Assembly: GCA_029747585.1 (NCBI GenBank)
Contig: JAPEVF010000759.1
Coordinates: 1 to 21,755 of the forward strand
Length of the DNA: 21,755 nucleotides
Direction: 5' to 3'
DNA from: Pleurotus djamor
Lineage: Eukaryota > Basidiomycota > Agaricomycetes > Agaricales > Pleurotaceae
Shown: piece after piece, positions 19,588 to 21,755 of the stretch
Numbering within the stretch: the stretch's first letter is position 1
Layout: the number at the start of each line of letters is the position of its first letter
Notes under the pieces: model-generated
Databases searched by the model: none
What the model was told of the DNA's origin: nothing
Seen by the model: only the letters and a program-made list of their open reading frames with translations
Program-made: the position numbers and the translations under genes

Positions 19588-21755
19588 TTACACCGAAGGA
19601 AAACAAAGGGACTGTGTCGGGGCACTGGGAATGCCAAGAGGGAGATGCGAACAAAGACGACAATGATGTTCAGAGTGCGTGGAGGGAGGTTGGTCTATGA
19701 AGCCCTCGCGNCTCCCCCCACTCTCCCTCTCCAAAATCTGCGATATCGAAGGCGGTCTTCCCGTCTTCAAATTTGCCGCATACGCCGCTGCAGGCGTCAA
19801 CGCAGGCTGTCTCTTCACAACAGGCTTCGGTGTCGAAAGCACCTGCTGATGATGTGATTGCAGTATCGCCGGTAACACCGACTGACGCGTCGACGATGGC
19901 GTCTCAGGGATCGAGGAGAGACTCGATGAAATCGTGCTCGGTGCGATTGAACTCGCGGGTAAGAGTGAGGAAGAAGTGGAGGTGGTGGATGCCATAGAGA
20001 ACGTGGACGCCGTAGATGCTCGCTTGTTCGCTGAGAGGAGGGCAGGGCTGATCCAGCCAGTCGTTGGTGTAGTCGAACTTGGCTGTGGTGATGCACCAGG
20101 ACTAGACGAAGACTTCGAGCTAGGTATGCATCGCGTAGACGTAGACCGAACAGCGATAGGTCGAGGAGCAGCAGGCGCAGTGGTTTTGTTCCGCCTGAGC
20201 GAGGGAGGAAGCATCGGGATACTAGACGGCCCATCCACCTCTGAATCACTCGTCATGACACCACCTCTCCCTGTGTCACTCTGCGTCCCACTGACAATCG
20301 TCACCCGTCTCCTCGTCGGCATCTTCTCCGTATCCGAGAACGACGTATTCGACGGCGTGGCCAAAGGACTAGACCGCGCAGACGACGTTCGAGGAGAACC
20401 AGCTCTCGGTGACGCAGCACCAAACGGCGCACCCCCTCCCCGATGAACGAGATACTTCAATCCCTTAATCTCATCATCCTTCCTAATCGACTCCCTCTCC
20501 AACGCCTCGATCTTCTCCTTCATCTCATTCCTCTCATGTTCATGCGTCTCCACAATCCTCTGGACATACGTCTTCAGCGAGAGCACGACCTGCTTCAACT
20601 GATCAGGCGTCGCATGGCTAATATCATCAATATCCGAGCGGTCCCAATCAGACCGTTCCCAATCGCTCTTTTCCGAGTCGGTTGCCATGTAGTCATGTTT
20701 AAGCGATTTGAGATACGGTGAGGCCGGAGATGAATATGATGATGGTGGGGGTTTGGATGCTGGGGGAATGGGGGATGATGTAACTGAAGGCGTGGAAGGT
20801 GTTGATGATGCGATGAGTGGGGGGACAGCAGGGATCGTATGTGAGCGTATTCGACGCGAGAGAAAGCCCCCGGATTGGCCTGATGAGATGGATGAGATGG
20901 AGGATACGGATTTACGTGAAGGGGCGCTTGTGGATGTAGGGACGCTGGGTAGTGCGATGTTTGGCGGTGGTGTTGGGGCTGCTGATGGTGGTGGAGATGG
21001 CAGGGGAGATCCCGTCGAAGTTGGAGGCGAAGGCAGGGGAATCGTCGGTGGTGCAGCACTGGGACTCGGACGACTACCAGAAGCCGATCGAGCTCGGCCA
21101 ACACGTGAAGTCGCCGATACCGCTCCCTTCTCGGAGGATTGTGTCGAAAGACGGGATAGCGTCCGGCGTCTCTCTAGTACAGGCGAAGAAGGCTGAGGCT
21201 GAGGCAACGGCCGCTCTTTGTCAATGACCGAATCTTCAGAAAATCTCAGTTCCGACAAGAGATTTTTCCCATCTGCAGAGTCCGTCTTCTGATGTGTTTG
21301 CGCTCCCGTGCTTTTGACGGAGGACCTGCTTCCTGGCCTGACAGGCGTGTCTTCCAGGTCACCAGTTTGGTCATAGTCTTCAATCAAGGCGTTTACGAGG
21401 GCGTTCAGAGGTGGTGTTGGTGGTGTCGGAAACCGGGTGCCCGAGTTGGTCGACTGGCTCGAATCCCTACTGTTCGAATTCTGGTCGTCGCTATCTCGAT
21501 TCGGGGGCGTCGAGCTCGACGAAGATCCTGAAACCCGGACTTGAGACGCTGAATCTACGGTCTTGCGTCGGGGACGCGTGAAAAGGTCTGCGTATATGGA
21601 AAGGTCGTCTGGGGGTGATAAGGTTACAGTGAAAGTGGGCTGCTGGCTGTCTCTCTGTGATTGTGATGGCCTCGGCGTCGTCGACCGCTGGCCGGTCTCG
21701 CTCGCGCCGGAGGACGTCGACTCGAACGACCGGCCGCGCGCCGAGACTTTTGGCG
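19588..21755 (-). CDS. Ser/Pro-rich coiled-coil protein, 5'-truncated by the window edge
   Basis: A single open frame runs without stop or visible intron from 21753 to the TAA at 19588, giving 721 codons; the start lies beyond the right edge. Most of it is Ser/Pro/Thr-rich low complexity, with many potential proline-directed phosphorylation sites (FPTPPTPPLN, ASPRAGSPRTSSARSSP). The one ordered segment, about 20605-20440, is a coiled coil of roughly 55 residues (LKQVVLSLKTYVQRIVE, then MKEKIEALERESIRKDDE), directly after an unusual SDWERSDWDRSD repeat. I recognise no family. A scaffold at the cell cortex or cytoskeleton would fit such an architecture, but that is inference. An ambiguous base at 19711 lies near the C-terminus; if it is a spurious extra base, the protein would end 14 nt further on as GGSARAS instead of continuing about 40 residues to the TAA. 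Confidence 0.7.
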   Translation of the reverse strand, partial: PKVSARGRSFESTSSGASETGQRSTTPRPSQSQRDSQQPTFTVTLSPPDDLSIYADLFTRPRRKTVDSASQVRVSGSSSSSTPPNRDSDDQNSNSRDSSQSTNSGTRFPTPPTPPLNALVNALIEDYDQTGDLEDTPVRPGSRSSVKSTGAQTHQKTDSADGKNLLSELRFSEDSVIDKERPLPQPQPSSPVLERRRTLSRLSTQSSEKGAVSATSRVGRARSASGSRPSPSAAPPTIPLPSPPTSTGSPLPSPPPSAAPTPPPNIALPSVPTSTSAPSRKSVSSISSISSGQSGGFLSRRIRSHTIPAVPPLIASSTPSTPSVTSSPIPPASKPPPSSYSSPASPYLKSLKHDYMATDSEKSDWERSDWDRSDIDDISHATPDQLKQVVLSLKTYVQRIVETHEHERNEMKEKIEALERESIRKDDEIKGLKYLVHRGGGAPFGAASPRAGSPRTSSARSSPLATPSNTSFSDTEKMPTRRRVTIVSGTQSDTGRGGVMTSDSEVDGPSSIPMLPPSLRRNKTTAPAAPRPIAVRSTSTRCIPSSKSSSSPGASPQPSSTTPTTGWISPALLSANKRASTASTFSMASTTSTSSSLLPASSIAPSTISSSLSSIPETPSSTRQSVLPAILQSHHQQVLSTPKPVVKRQPALTPAAAYAANLKTGRPPSISQILERESGGXREGFIDQPPSTHSEHHCRLCSHLPLGIPSAPTQSLCFPSV

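Overview
The window looks like a draft-assembly contig from a filamentous fungus, most probably a mushroom-forming basidiomycete (Agaricomycetes). The evidence is short introns (about 46-62 nt) with GT..AG ends and CTRAY-type branch points in almost every gene, dense genes on both strands, long Ser/Pro-rich fungal proteins, a HET-domain protein, and recognisable nuclear housekeeping genes (cohesin subunit Scc3, threonine synthase). All exon-intron models below were built by hand from reading-frame continuity and splice signals; no alignment was run.

Layout from left to right. (1) 1-2668, minus: the first 816 codons of a Ser/Pro-rich protein of unknown function in five exons, cut off by the left edge. 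(2) 2987-3894, plus: coding-like but broken fragments in shifting frames, probably a decayed gene. (3) 4269-6477, plus: a HET (heterokaryon incompatibility) domain protein. (4) 6736-7024, minus: a proposed two-exon gene for a 78-residue single-span membrane protein with its own TATA box. (5) 7789-12486, minus: the complete cohesin subunit Scc3/STAG in eleven exons. (6) 12487-14396: mostly non-coding, with a TATA-associated small ORF and an isolated exon-like block. (7) 14498-16000, plus: a nine-exon gene for an alpha-helical, coiled-coil-rich protein of unknown function. (8) 16547-18440, plus: threonine synthase in five exons. (9) 18441-19587: non-coding, with a purine-rich low-complexity tract. 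(10) 19588-21755, minus: the C-terminal 721 codons of a Ser/Pro-rich coiled-coil protein that runs off the right edge.

The genes do not form a pathway. Scc3 acts in sister-chromatid cohesion, threonine synthase in amino-acid synthesis, and the HET protein, by family, in non-self recognition. The most informative unexpected signal is in the ambiguous bases. They are packed into the 3' half of SCC3 and fall mostly on third codon positions, so most look like real allelic differences collapsed into N rather than random errors. Other points of interest are a previously unlisted small membrane-protein gene, a 13-nt microexon, a gene relic next to the HET gene, and a 19-residue insert in threonine synthase.
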